Part shown: positions 16,072-25,060 of the stretch, piece after piece
How positions within the stretch are numbered: the first letter of the stretch is position 1
How the letters are laid out: every line of letters begins with the position of its first letter
NCBI GenBank assembly: GCA_963795415.1
Contig: CAWCHQ010000001.1
Span: 496,001 to 560,000 of the forward strand
Length of the DNA stretch: 64,000 nucleotides
Origin: CAVSUZ01 sp963795415
GTDB lineage: Bacteria > Pseudomonadota > Alphaproteobacteria > Acetobacterales > Acetobacteraceae
Direction: 5' to 3'
Translations under genes and position numbers: made by a program
Notes under the pieces: model-generated
Database searches by the model: none
Seen by the model: only the letters and a program-made list of their open reading frames with translations
Told to the model about the DNA's origin: nothing

Positions 16072-17055
16072 ATGAGGATTTGCGTATTCGGCGCCGGAGC
16101 CATCGGGGGCTATCTGGCGGGCTTTCTGGGTGCCGGCGGGGCGGAGACCTCGGTGGTAGCCCGCGGATCGCACTTATCAGCGATTAAGGCGAACGGGCTG
16201 CGAGTTGAGATGCCCGGCCGAGAGGTCACAGCCAAAGTCAAGGCGTCCGACGATCCCACGGAGCTGGGGCGACAGGACGCGGTGATCGTCACGGTCAAGG
16301 CTCCTTCCCTGCCTTCGGTGGCAGCCTCGATTGGCCCGTTGCTGGGGCCTGAGACGGCAGTGGCGTTCATCACCAACGGGATTCCCTGGTGGTATTTTCA
16401 TCGCCACGGCGGGCCGGCGGATGGGCGGCGGATCACGCGGCTCGATCCGGATGGGGCGTTATGGGAGAAGGTTGGACCGGAGCGGGTGGTCGGTGGGATC
16501 GCCTGGCCGGCCAGCTCCGTGCCTGACCCGGGTCTGGTGAGGGTACTGAGCGGGGAAACACTGGGAACGACATTCGGCGAGCCGGACGGCACACTGTCAC
16601 CACGTCTCCGGATGCTGGAGGAGACGTTTCGGGCTGCCGGACTTCCGGTGGCGGTGAGCGATCGGATTCGCGACCTGATCTGGCAGAAGCTGATATTCAA
16701 TCTCAGCGCTGGGCCCATGTGCGTGCTGACCGCGGCACCGGTCAGGGCTACTCAGGAGGAAGCGGTTCTGGTCGATGCTTCGCGGCGGATGCTGGCCGAG
16801 GCTGAAGCCGTGGCGCGGGCGATGGGACGAAGCCCGGAGGTGGATGTCGATCGGATTCTAGCGGTGAACGAGCGACTCGGGCATCGGCCGAGCATCCTGC
16901 AGGATCTTGCGGCCGGCCGGCCGATGGAAATCGATGCGCTCTACACCGTTTTTCAGGACCTGGCGCGCATGGTGCGAGTTCCCACCCCGACGCTCGACCT
17001 GCTGTTCGCGTTGATCCGCGTGCGCGCCCGCGCGGCGGGGCTCTACCAAGCCTGA
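16072..17055 (+). CDS. panE: 2-dehydropantoate 2-reductase family protein
   Basis: NADPH-dependent reductase family; PanE itself reduces ketopantoate to pantoate in pantothenate synthesis. 327 residues. The Rossmann motif 'CVFGAGAIGGYLAG' lies at residues 4-17, 'VTVKAPSL' near 70, 'FITNGIPWWYF' near 100, 'DLIWQKLIFNLSAGPM' near 200 carries the catalytic Lys region, and 'EIDALYTVFQDLARMV' the C-terminal helical domain. ATG 16072 is chosen because it begins exactly at the Rossmann strand; the open frame running back to 15751 is out-of-frame shadow of the selenoprotein gene. The family has many non-PanE members, so the substrate is not certain. Confidence 0.82.
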   Translation: MRICVFGAGAIGGYLAGFLGAGGAETSVVARGSHLSAIKANGLRVEMPGREVTAKVKASDDPTELGRQDAVIVTVKAPSLPSVAASIGPLLGPETAVAFITNGIPWWYFHRHGGPADGRRITRLDPDGALWEKVGPERVVGGIAWPASSVPDPGLVRVLSGETLGTTFGEPDGTLSPRLRMLEETFRAAGLPVAVSDRIRDLIWQKLIFNLSAGPMCVLTAAPVRATQEEAVLVDASRRMLAEAEAVARAMGRSPEVDVDRILAVNERLGHRPSILQDLAAGRPMEIDALYTVFQDLARMVRVPTPTLDLLFALIRVRARAAGLYQA

Positions 17056-17155
17056 CCTGAGCCTAACCTGGGCACGAGCGTGCTTCTTGTGCCTTGCACC
17101 GGCGAGCGCACTGCCGCAGAACCGGCGGGCGCTTTGCGGAGACACGACAGTATCG

Positions 17156-18313
17156 ATGCGATCAGGCACCCTTGTGACACGACTCGATCGTTACATCTTC
17201 CGGCAGATCTTTCTGGCACTGCTCGCGGTTACCGGCGGCCTGACGGCGCTGATCTGGCTGACGCAGTCGCTTCGTTTCGTCGAGCTGGTGGTCAATCACG
17301 GCCTGTCCTTCATTGTGTTCCTCGAGCTCACAGGCCTGCTGATTCCGAGCTTTGTGGCCGTGATCCTGCCGATCACGACTTTCGTGGTGGTGCAGTTCAT
17401 CTATCAACGGTTGTCCGGCGACCGGGAACTTACGGTGATGCGGGCTGCCGGGCTATCGCCGTTCGCGGTCTCGCGACCCGCGCTTGCCGTTGCCGTATTG
17501 GCGGTGGGCGCGTGCTATGGCCTGAATCTCGTAGTAGTGCCGGCTAGCTTACGCGCGTTCCGCGATTTCGAGTGGGAGATTCGCAACCGCGTCGCAGCCT
17601 TTTTATTGCAGGAAGGCGTGTTCACGCCGGTCAGCCCGGATGTAACGGTTTATGTCCGCTCTCGCGATCCGAGCGGCTTGCTGCGTGGCATCCTGGTGGA
17701 CGATGACCGTGACAAGAGTTCGGAAGCAACCGTCCTGGCGGAGACAGGCCGACTGGTGGAAGGCCCGAGCGGACCACAAGTGCTCCTGTTCGATGGCAGC
17801 CGCCAGCAAATCGATCCCAAAACGGGCCGGCTCGAGATGCTGACGTTCAAGGAGAACCTGATTGATCTGACGGCTACTGATCAGTCAGGCGCGGCTCGCG
17901 TGGCGGACATGAGCGAGGTCTCACTGGGGGCACTGCTCGATCCTCACCCGGCCAATCCGCAGGACGTTCCGAAGTGGATGGCAGAGGGGCACAAGCGGCT
18001 GGCAAGCCCACTTACCGCTTTGTCTTATGCACTGGTTGCTCTGGTTTCGGTCCTGACCGGTTCATTCCGGCGGCATGGAAGCCTTTTGCGGCCATTCGTG
18101 GGCGTAGTGTCGATGGTGGGGCTTCTGGCGATGCAGCTGTTAGCGGCAGATGTTGCGGCGCGGAACAACGCCTTGCTGCCGACGATCTGGCTGCAGGCGG
18201 TCGCTCCCGGGCTGGTTTGCGCATGGCTGCTGTTTGCGCCCAAATCATTGCGCTGGTTTCCAGCCATTCGTGCCTCGCGGCCGGTTGCATCTGCCGGCGG
18301 CGTGGCGCAATGA
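17156..18313 (+). CDS. lptF: LPS export ABC permease LptF
   Basis: Inner-membrane permease that with LptG and LptB extracts lipopolysaccharide and drives it along the Lpt bridge. 385 residues: N-terminal amphipathic segment 'LDRYIFRQIFLALLAVTGGL', membrane segments near 10-35, 55-75 and 95-120, a central periplasmic jellyroll-like domain, then three C-terminal membrane segments ('LTALSYALVALVSVL...'). ATG 17156 is used; GTG 17171 is an alternative. Immediately coupled to lptG. Confidence 0.92.
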   Translation: MRSGTLVTRLDRYIFRQIFLALLAVTGGLTALIWLTQSLRFVELVVNHGLSFIVFLELTGLLIPSFVAVILPITTFVVVQFIYQRLSGDRELTVMRAAGLSPFAVSRPALAVAVLAVGACYGLNLVVVPASLRAFRDFEWEIRNRVAAFLLQEGVFTPVSPDVTVYVRSRDPSGLLRGILVDDDRDKSSEATVLAETGRLVEGPSGPQVLLFDGSRQQIDPKTGRLEMLTFKENLIDLTATDQSGAARVADMSEVSLGALLDPHPANPQDVPKWMAEGHKRLASPLTALSYALVALVSVLTGSFRRHGSLLRPFVGVVSMVGLLAMQLLAADVAARNNALLPTIWLQAVAPGLVCAWLLFAPKSLRWFPAIRASRPVASAGGVAQ

Positions 18314-19422
18314 CGGCGGCGCTTACTCTCAGCCTGTACATTTCCCGGCAGTTCCTGGCCTGCGTCGTGGCCATGGCCGCTGCATTGACCGGGCTGGTGG
18401 CGCTATTCGACTTCATCGAGCTGTTGCGGCGGGCCGCGAGCCATCCGGAAGCGACATTCGGCCTCACTGCCGAAATCGCGGCGCTGCGGTTGCCATTCCT
18501 TCTGCTGCAGGTTTTGCCGTTCGCGGTGCTGCTTGGGGGCATGCTGGCATTTTGGCGGCTCACGCGTTCCTCTGAACTGATCGTTGCACGTGCGGCGGGG
18601 GTTTCCGCCTGGGAGTTTCTGACCGGTCCGGTGATCTGCGCCCTGCTGCTGGGTGGATTGTCAACGACGGGGATCAGCCCCGTGTCATCGGTGTTGTTCG
18701 CGCGGGCCGAAGCGATGATTGGCCGTTATCTTTCCGCCGGCGGAGGGCCGCTGGAGCTTGCGGGCGGGCAGCTCTGGCTGCGGCAGGCGGATCACGGACT
18801 GACCCCGCACGGCGTTGCGATCATTCATGCGCATGACGTCGCGGTGCGCCGGGCGACCCTCGCAGCGCGGGCCGTGACGGTGTTCCGGCTGGACGGGGCC
18901 GACCGGCTGCTGACCAGGGTCGAGGCGAAGCGAGCGGTGCTCCAAAACGGCGACTGGGTCTTGGACGATGCGCGCACTGTTCACCCGGACGCCCTGCCGC
19001 AACCGTCGGGACGGATCGTGCTGCCGACGGATTTGACAGTTGCCCGGGTACAGGAAAGCTTTGCCTCACCGGACACGCTGTCCGTGTGGGAATTGCCTGG
19101 CTTTATCAGCCTGCTTAATCGTTCAGGCTTCTCCTCCGTCCGTCACCGGCTCCATTTCGAAAGTCTTCTGGCACTCCCGCTGTTGTGCGCCACAATGGCG
19201 CTGGTGGCTGCCGGGTTTTCGATGCGGCCGGCCAGGCGCGGCGGCGTGCCGCGGATGATCGGCAGCGGGGTGGCTGCGGGTTTTGCGCTGTTCATGATCT
19301 CCAAGCTGGCCGAGGAGTTCGGACAGTCGGGGGCGATGCCTGTGCTGCTGGCTGCCTGGGCGCCCGCGGCGGCCGGAATGATGCTCGCGGTGGCTTTGCT
19401 GCTGCATATGGAGGATGGCTAG
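18310..19422 (+). CDS. lptG: LPS export ABC permease LptG
   Basis: Partner permease of LptF; 370 residues with the same three-domain plan: 'LYISRQFLACVVAMAAALTGLVALFDFIELLRR' (residues 8-40), the coupling-helix region 'TRSSELIVARAAGVSAWEF', a periplasmic domain at about 130-260, and three C-terminal membrane helices ending 'LLLHMEDG'. ATG 18310 overlaps the lptF stop (ATGA). The longer frame from 17974 lies inside lptF and is not used. The lptD start follows its stop without a gap. Confidence 0.92.
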   Translation: MTAALTLSLYISRQFLACVVAMAAALTGLVALFDFIELLRRAASHPEATFGLTAEIAALRLPFLLLQVLPFAVLLGGMLAFWRLTRSSELIVARAAGVSAWEFLTGPVICALLLGGLSTTGISPVSSVLFARAEAMIGRYLSAGGGPLELAGGQLWLRQADHGLTPHGVAIIHAHDVAVRRATLAARAVTVFRLDGADRLLTRVEAKRAVLQNGDWVLDDARTVHPDALPQPSGRIVLPTDLTVARVQESFASPDTLSVWELPGFISLLNRSGFSSVRHRLHFESLLALPLLCATMALVAAGFSMRPARRGGVPRMIGSGVAAGFALFMISKLAEEFGQSGAMPVLLAAWAPAAAGMMLAVALLLHMEDG

Positions 19423-21657
19423 GTGCGGGCGCTGCGTACCGGCCTGGTCCTGGCGGCCATTGCGGTGTTGGCCTTTGCCGCTGGCGGCGCGCGGGCGCAG
19501 CTTCCGCAGGTCCATGGCAGTGGGCCTCCGCTCAGCCGCAATCAGCCGGTCGCCTTCACCGCCGATAGCGTCGAGTATCAGCAGAACAATCAGCTCGTGA
19601 TCGCCACGGGTCACGTGGAAGCCTGGCAGAACGGGCATGTGCTGCGCGCCGATGAGATCACGTTCAACCGCGCCACCGGGATTGCCATTGCGCGCGGACA
19701 CGTGACGCTGATCGAACCGGATGGGCAAACGCTGTTCGCCGATGCCGCGGAGCTCACGCAGGATATGCGGAACGGCATCCTGACGGCCTTGCGCGCCCGG
19801 CTGGCGCAGAACGGTCAGCTTGCGGCCAATGGCGGCCGACGGACCGAGGGAGTGCTGAATTCGCTGTCCAAGGTTGTCTACTCCACCTGCAACCTTTGCA
19901 AGAAGCATCCGACCGCACCGCCGTTGTGGCAGATCCGGGCAGCCAGTGCGACCGAGGATGCGGAGCACAAGAAGATCGAGTACACCAATGCGGAGATGCA
20001 AATCTTCGGCGTTCCAGTCGCCTATTTCCCATATTTCTGGACGGCCGAGCCGAGCGCCGCGCGGCAAAGCGGGATTTTGGTACCAACGTTAGGTGTCAGC
20101 TCACATATCGGCGGATTCTTCGCGTTACCTTATTACTGGGTGATTGACGATCAGTCCGATGCGACGTTCACCCCGATGTTGACCACGCGAACCTGGCCCG
20201 ACCTGGATGTGGAATACCGCCGCCGTTTCAACAACGGTTTCCTCAACCTGAATGCTTCCGGCGGGTATTACCAGGATGCGCTGCAAGGGACGATCTTTGC
20301 CCAGGGGCAATTCAACCTGAATAATACGTGGCGAGCAGGCTTCAACATCGAACGGGCTTCATCGGCGAATTATATCAATGATTTCCACCTTGGACATGTT
20401 CTTGGCAGCGATGCAAGCTTGCTTTCCAGCAACATCTATTTGGAGGGTTTCGGTGAGGGCGCGTACTCCCGGCTCGATACGCGTTTCTACCAGGGTTTGA
20501 CGACCTCGATAACGAATTCGGAATTGCCGGTCGTTCTGCCGCGATACCAATACAGCTATTTCGGCCAGCCGGATGCGTTGGGTGGGCGGCTGATGATTGA
20601 CACCGGTGCGTTCAATGTTTTGCGGACCGACGGCACCAATACCCGACGCGCCAGCCTGATCATGGAGTGGGACCGACCCTTCACCGGCGCGCTGGGAGAT
20701 CTGTGGACGATCAAGCTGCACAATGACGCCGCCGCCTACAATGCCAGTGATATGAACGAGCAGCCGAACTTCGCCAACGTTTCGCACGTGGACGACGCGC
20801 GTGCCCTGCCTCAGGCCGCGGTCGATTTCCGGTGGCCGTTCGCGCGGTCTTCGCGAGGCTGGGGAACCCAGGTGATCGAGCCGATGGCAGAGGTTATTAC
20901 CGGTCCGAACGAGGGCGACAGCCAGCTGAACAAATATCCGAACGAGGACAGCTTTGACTTCGAGCTGACCGACATGAACCTGTTCGGTTTCAATCGCTTC
21001 GGTGGGATCGACCGGCTGGAAGGTGGAACGCGCGCTAACGTTGCGCTGCACACCGCCTGGTATCTTGGAGGAGGGGCGGCGCTGGACGGCATGATCGGCC
21101 AGTCCTATCGCACCACCGTTGACAGCTGGCTGCCAGAGGTCTCGGGGCTCCACGACCAGGTATCCGATATCGTCGGTCATCTCAGCTTTACGCCCACGAG
21201 CTGGCTCGATACGACCTACCGGTTCCGGTTTGATCACCGGAGCTGGACGAATCGGGAATCGGACGTTACCACCTCGGTGGGCGATCAGCGTCTGCGTGTC
21301 TCGGCCGGCTATATCTATACCAGCTTCGACCCATACTATTTTTACGCGCAGCCTTCTCCGCCGCCTGCCAACTCGCCCTTCTTTACGCCACGAAACGAAA
21401 TCACAGTGTCGGCCAGCACGGCCTGGGGTCAGCCGGAGACGGGTCAGTACCGCTTCAGCGGCTATGCGCGCCGCGATCTGGCCCTTAACCAGATGGTGGC
21501 AATGGGCGCCGATGCGGTTTATGAGAACGAGTGCCTGATTCTCGATCTGAGGTTCTACAAGCGCTACACCAACCTGAACAATCAGGGCAGCTCGACCACC
21601 CTGCTGTTTCAGTTCACCTTCAAGACGATAGGACAGTTTGGCTTCAAAGCACTGTGA
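19423..21657 (+). CDS. lptD: LPS assembly outer-membrane protein LptD
   Basis: Inserts LPS into the outer leaflet together with LptE. 744 residues: signal peptide (VLAAIAVLAFAAGGARA|Q), an OstA/LptA-like beta-jellyroll at about 45-170 ('VATGHVEAWQNGHVLRADEITFNR' region), then a large C-terminal beta-barrel rich in aromatic strands. Cys residues occur in 'VYSTCNLCKKHP' near residue 150, close to where LptD disulfides form, and 'ENECLIL' near the C-terminus. GTG 19423 follows directly on the lptG stop, so lptF, lptG and lptD form one translational unit. Confidence 0.92.
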   Translation: MRALRTGLVLAAIAVLAFAAGGARAQLPQVHGSGPPLSRNQPVAFTADSVEYQQNNQLVIATGHVEAWQNGHVLRADEITFNRATGIAIARGHVTLIEPDGQTLFADAAELTQDMRNGILTALRARLAQNGQLAANGGRRTEGVLNSLSKVVYSTCNLCKKHPTAPPLWQIRAASATEDAEHKKIEYTNAEMQIFGVPVAYFPYFWTAEPSAARQSGILVPTLGVSSHIGGFFALPYYWVIDDQSDATFTPMLTTRTWPDLDVEYRRRFNNGFLNLNASGGYYQDALQGTIFAQGQFNLNNTWRAGFNIERASSANYINDFHLGHVLGSDASLLSSNIYLEGFGEGAYSRLDTRFYQGLTTSITNSELPVVLPRYQYSYFGQPDALGGRLMIDTGAFNVLRTDGTNTRRASLIMEWDRPFTGALGDLWTIKLHNDAAAYNASDMNEQPNFANVSHVDDARALPQAAVDFRWPFARSSRGWGTQVIEPMAEVITGPNEGDSQLNKYPNEDSFDFELTDMNLFGFNRFGGIDRLEGGTRANVALHTAWYLGGGAALDGMIGQSYRTTVDSWLPEVSGLHDQVSDIVGHLSFTPTSWLDTTYRFRFDHRSWTNRESDVTTSVGDQRLRVSAGYIYTSFDPYYFYAQPSPPPANSPFFTPRNEITVSASTAWGQPETGQYRFSGYARRDLALNQMVAMGADAVYENECLILDLRFYKRYTNLNNQGSSTTLLFQFTFKTIGQFGFKAL

Positions 21658-21664
21658 TACCGGA

Positions 21665-23000
21665 ATGATCCCCATGACATTGCTGCGCCACTTCCTGCTC
21701 CCGGCTACCGTCATCGCGGCCATGTTTGCGTGCGGGGGGCCAGTCCTGGCCGCTCGGGTCACGCCGCCGCCGGCTGCCCCTGCGCAGGCGATTCGCATCG
21801 TCGCGGTCGTGAACGGCCACCCGATCACCAACGAAGACGTGGATAACCGCGCCCGGTTGTTTGCGGTCGCGTCCGGGCTGCCTATTTCACAGGACGCGTT
21901 GGATCGGCTGAAGCCGCAGATCACCCGGCAACTGATCGATGAGCGCCTGCGGATGCAGGAGGTCGAGAAGCAGCACATTGTCGTTTCGGACAAGCAGATC
22001 GCCGAAGCCATCAAGGAACTGGAGTCGCGCAATGGCATGAAGGCTGGGGGCCTTCGCCAGAAGCTGCAAAGCGACGGCGTGAGCTTCGGAACGCTGGTGG
22101 ACCAGCTACGGACCCAGATCGGTTGGACTCAGGTTTTGCGCCAGAAGCTGGGAGAGCGGGCGGCGGTGGCGGATGCCGAGATAGCGGAGCAGCAGCGGCT
22201 TCTTGCCGGACAGAACGGCAAGCCAGAGTATCACGTGGGTGAGATTTTCATTCCGACGGAAGACAAGGGGGGAAGCACAGCGGCATCCGGATTCGCGGAT
22301 ACTGTTATCAAGGAACTCCGCTCCGGTGCGCCGTTCCCGGTTGTGGCAGCACAGTTCAGCCAGAGCCAGAGTGCGCTGCAGGGCGGGGATCTCGGCTGGG
22401 TGCAGCCGAATCGAGCTGGATCCGCAGGTTGCCCAAATCGTCGCGGAAATGCCGCCGGGTGCCGTGAGCAATCCGATTACAGTTCCCGGTGGAATCGAGA
22501 TCGTGACACTTGTGGCGAAGCGCCAGATCGGGAACGAGGTCGCGACGGTGCTGTCGATACGGCAGGTATTTCTGCCCTTTGCCTCCCCGCTCAACCCGCA
22601 GGCCCCGACCCAGGAGCAGCTCGCCATGCTGGAGAAGGCGAAGTCCATCAGCGCGACGACCAGGAGCTGCCCGCAGATGGAAGAGGTGGCGCAGCAGGTC
22701 AAATCGCCCCGGCCGGCCGATCCCGGCGAGGTTCGGCTGGAGCAGGTGAACCCCCGGGCGTTCCGGGAGATGCTGACGAAACTGCCGCCGGATACGGCCA
22801 GCAAGCCGCTCGTCTCCCCCGACGGAATTGCGGTGATGATAGTTTGCTCGCGGGATGAGAAGAACCTGGCCCAGATGTCGGCCAAGGACATCAAGGAGCA
22901 GCTGTTCGTTCAGCGCGTCGATCTGCTGTCGCGGCAATTGCTTCAGGATCTGCGGAGTCAGGCGCGAATCGAGCTGCGGTCCAATTCAAACGCGGCCTGA
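21665..23000 (+). CDS. surA: Periplasmic chaperone/peptidyl-prolyl isomerase SurA (frameshift near 22412)
   Basis: Chaperone for outer-membrane barrel proteins such as LptD, its upstream neighbour. Signal peptide at residues about 5-33. The SurA N-domain begins 'RIVAVVNGHPITNEDVDNRARL', and a parvulin domain starts 'YHVGEIFIPTED' and reads to 'GGDLGWVQPN'. There the frame breaks; the adjacent frame resumes at ELDPQVAQIVAEMPPGAVS and runs through a second parvulin-like part ('IRQVFLPFA') to 'IELRSNSNAA'. One surplus base at about 22411-22413 (AAT-C-GAG) restores the gene. The usual next gene, pdxA, is absent. Confidence 0.87.
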
Positions 23001-23006
23001 GCACAT

Positions 23007-23843
23007 GTGATCACGCGACCACCCCTGCGGGAGGTGATCGCGCGTCATGGGCTCGCAGCGCGACACAAGCTGGGGCAGCATTTCCTGCTTGACGTCAATC
23101 TGATCGCCCGGATCGTGCGCCAGGCAGGTGAGTTGACAGGACGGAACATCATTGAGATCGGCCCGGGACCAGGCGGGCTCACGCGGGCGCTGCTGGATTC
23201 GGGGGCGGTGCGCGTGACCGCGGTGGAGGTCGATCCGCGGGCCGTCAGAGCAACCCGTGAATTGGCACAAGATGCTTCCGGCAGATTGGAGTTGATCGAG
23301 GCGGACGCGGTTGGCCTCGACCTTACGATCATAACGAACCCGCCGCGCCAGATCGTTTCGAATCTTCCATACAACGTCGCGACACCGCTGCTGGTGGGCT
23401 GGCTTCGACAGGCGGCGGCGTTCGAGAGATTGACGCTGATGTTTCAGCAGGAAGTAGCGGAGCGAATTTGCGCGCGTCCCTGCACCCCTGCCTATGGACG
23501 GTTGTCGGTTCTGACCCAATGGCTCTGCGGGGCGGAGATCATGATGCGGATCCCCCCGGCCGCCTTCGTGCCGCCGCCCAAGGTTTGGTCCGCGGTGGTT
23601 CGGCTGACGCCGTGCCCGGATCAGCCGGCACCATCCCTGTTCCGGGCAATGGAACGGGTAACGGCTGCCGCATTCGGTCAGCGGCGAAAAATGCTGCGTT
23701 CCTCACTACGTTTGCTGGGGGGAGAGAGATTTTTGGCCGCGCAAGGCATAGAGCCCGACCGCCGCGCCGAAACTCTGACTGTTTCGGAGTATGTGCGGCT
23801 GGCAGGGGCGCTTGACGATGCGAAATGCTCGGGCGAGGAATAG
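23007..23843 (+). CDS. rsmA: 16S rRNA (adenine1518-N6/adenine1519-N6)-dimethyltransferase
   Basis: Dimethylates two adjacent adenines in helix 45 of 16S rRNA during 30S maturation. 278 residues with the family blocks 'LGQHFLLD' (residues 21-28), SAM motif I 'IIEIGPGPGGLTRALL', 'VEVDPRAV', and catalytic motif IV 'NLPYNVATPLL', plus the C-terminal 'AAFGQRRKMLRSSL'. GTG 23007 follows the surA stop by six bases, so it probably belongs to the lpt/surA operon. Confidence 0.94.
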   Translation: MITRPPLREVIARHGLAARHKLGQHFLLDVNLIARIVRQAGELTGRNIIEIGPGPGGLTRALLDSGAVRVTAVEVDPRAVRATRELAQDASGRLELIEADAVGLDLTIITNPPRQIVSNLPYNVATPLLVGWLRQAAAFERLTLMFQQEVAERICARPCTPAYGRLSVLTQWLCGAEIMMRIPPAAFVPPPKVWSAVVRLTPCPDQPAPSLFRAMERVTAAAFGQRRKMLRSSLRLLGGERFLAAQGIEPDRRAETLTVSEYVRLAGALDDAKCSGEE

Positions 23844-23860
23844 GCCCGAGGGATGCTGCA

Positions 23861-25054
23861 ATGCACAGGACAGCTCCATCCGAGGTCTCGCGCGTCGCGG
23901 CGGCGTTTGCCGAACTCGCGGGCGCGGGCGTCTGGGCGAGCCGGATGCGTGACCTCGAGCAGGGTGCGGCGGGCGGCGGCCGCGCGGGAAAGGCCCTGCT
24001 TCAGCGTCACGCTCTGGAATGGACTATCGAGCGTTTGCGACGAAGGGCCGCGCTGGCCGGTGAATTGGGGGTTCTCATTGCCGGGCTGGCGGCCGATACC
24101 GTGCGACTGGCGAACAATCTGACGCCGGCTGGACGCGGGCGCCTTCGCGAGATGCTGTCTGCCGCTCTCAACGGGGAGGGCACGCTGGTCCCGCTGTTCC
24201 ACCTGATAAGGACCGCGTCTATCCAGCGCACGCGCGGCTTCGATGTGAGATTTGCTGGCCTGGACGAGGGCGCGCCGTTCGATCTGCTCCTGGTACGCGG
24301 CGGCGCCGATGCTGAGCTGGCGTGCGACGTGATATCCGCTGAGGAAGGCCGGTCCGTCCACCGGAGCGCCTGGTTCCAGCTGGCCGATCGTATGGACCCC
24401 GACCTGCACCGCTGGCTGGCCGCGCACCCGGGCCGCTATTTGCTAAAGGTGACGCTTCCAGACGGCTTGCGCGTGGAGGGCGAAGGGCTTGCAGTCCTGC
24501 ACGAGCGGATCAAGCGCCTGCTCGCAGAAAGCCGGCGCGCGGACCAGGACGAAGCTGTCGTGCTGCGGCTGGATCCCCTGCTTCTGGCTGGTGCACAGGC
24601 GGATGACACAGGGCTTGGCTCCGCGCTTCGGCGGGAGTTTGGGCCGGAGGCCAACCTTTCTGTCATCACCCGTGACGGTGGAGTGTTTGTTGTGGCGGCC
24701 CGAGGGGGGCGGGAGGACGAGGTGGCCGCTGCGATACGGCGGCGAATGGCGGCGATTGCGCCGATGCGTCTGACCGGTTCGCGCCCTGGGATACTGGCGA
24801 TGTTCGTCGAGGACACCGACCGGCTTGAATGGCGCGGTCTGCGGGAGCGTCTGGAGCTTGAGGGTGCGGCCCGGCGGTTCCTGACCCATCCGGAGGCGAA
24901 GCGGGTCGTGGCGGTCACGGTGGCGTCGCGGTTTGAGTTGTTCGGGGCCGCGCAGCCGGATGGCGCCCCGAACGGGGAGCTGTGGTTCCGCAACCCCACA
25001 CATCCGGCTGCCCGGTCCCCGGCGCTCGCTCCGGCGGTGCTGTCTTCAGTATAA
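23861..25054 (+). CDS. Conserved protein of unknown function downstream of rsmA
   Basis: 397 residues from ATG 23861, eighteen bases after rsmA, same strand, so probably co-transcribed. No signal peptide or membrane segment. The N-terminal third is helical and rich in Arg/Ala/Leu ('ALEWTIERLRRRAALAGELGVLIAGL'); the middle has 'GAPFDLLLVRGGADAELACDVISAEEGR', a pattern reminiscent of a nuclease-like or substrate-binding fold; the C-terminus has 'ILAMFVEDTDRLEWRGLRERLELEG'. I do not recognise a family. High GC third positions and lack of internal stops make it a real gene. Confidence 0.65.
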   Translation: MHRTAPSEVSRVAAAFAELAGAGVWASRMRDLEQGAAGGGRAGKALLQRHALEWTIERLRRRAALAGELGVLIAGLAADTVRLANNLTPAGRGRLREMLSAALNGEGTLVPLFHLIRTASIQRTRGFDVRFAGLDEGAPFDLLLVRGGADAELACDVISAEEGRSVHRSAWFQLADRMDPDLHRWLAAHPGRYLLKVTLPDGLRVEGEGLAVLHERIKRLLAESRRADQDEAVVLRLDPLLLAGAQADDTGLGSALRREFGPEANLSVITRDGGVFVVAARGGREDEVAAAIRRRMAAIAPMRLTGSRPGILAMFVEDTDRLEWRGLRERLELEGAARRFLTHPEAKRVVAVTVASRFELFGAAQPDGAPNGELWFRNPTHPAARSPALAPAVLSSV

Positions 25055-25060
25055 ATCTGG

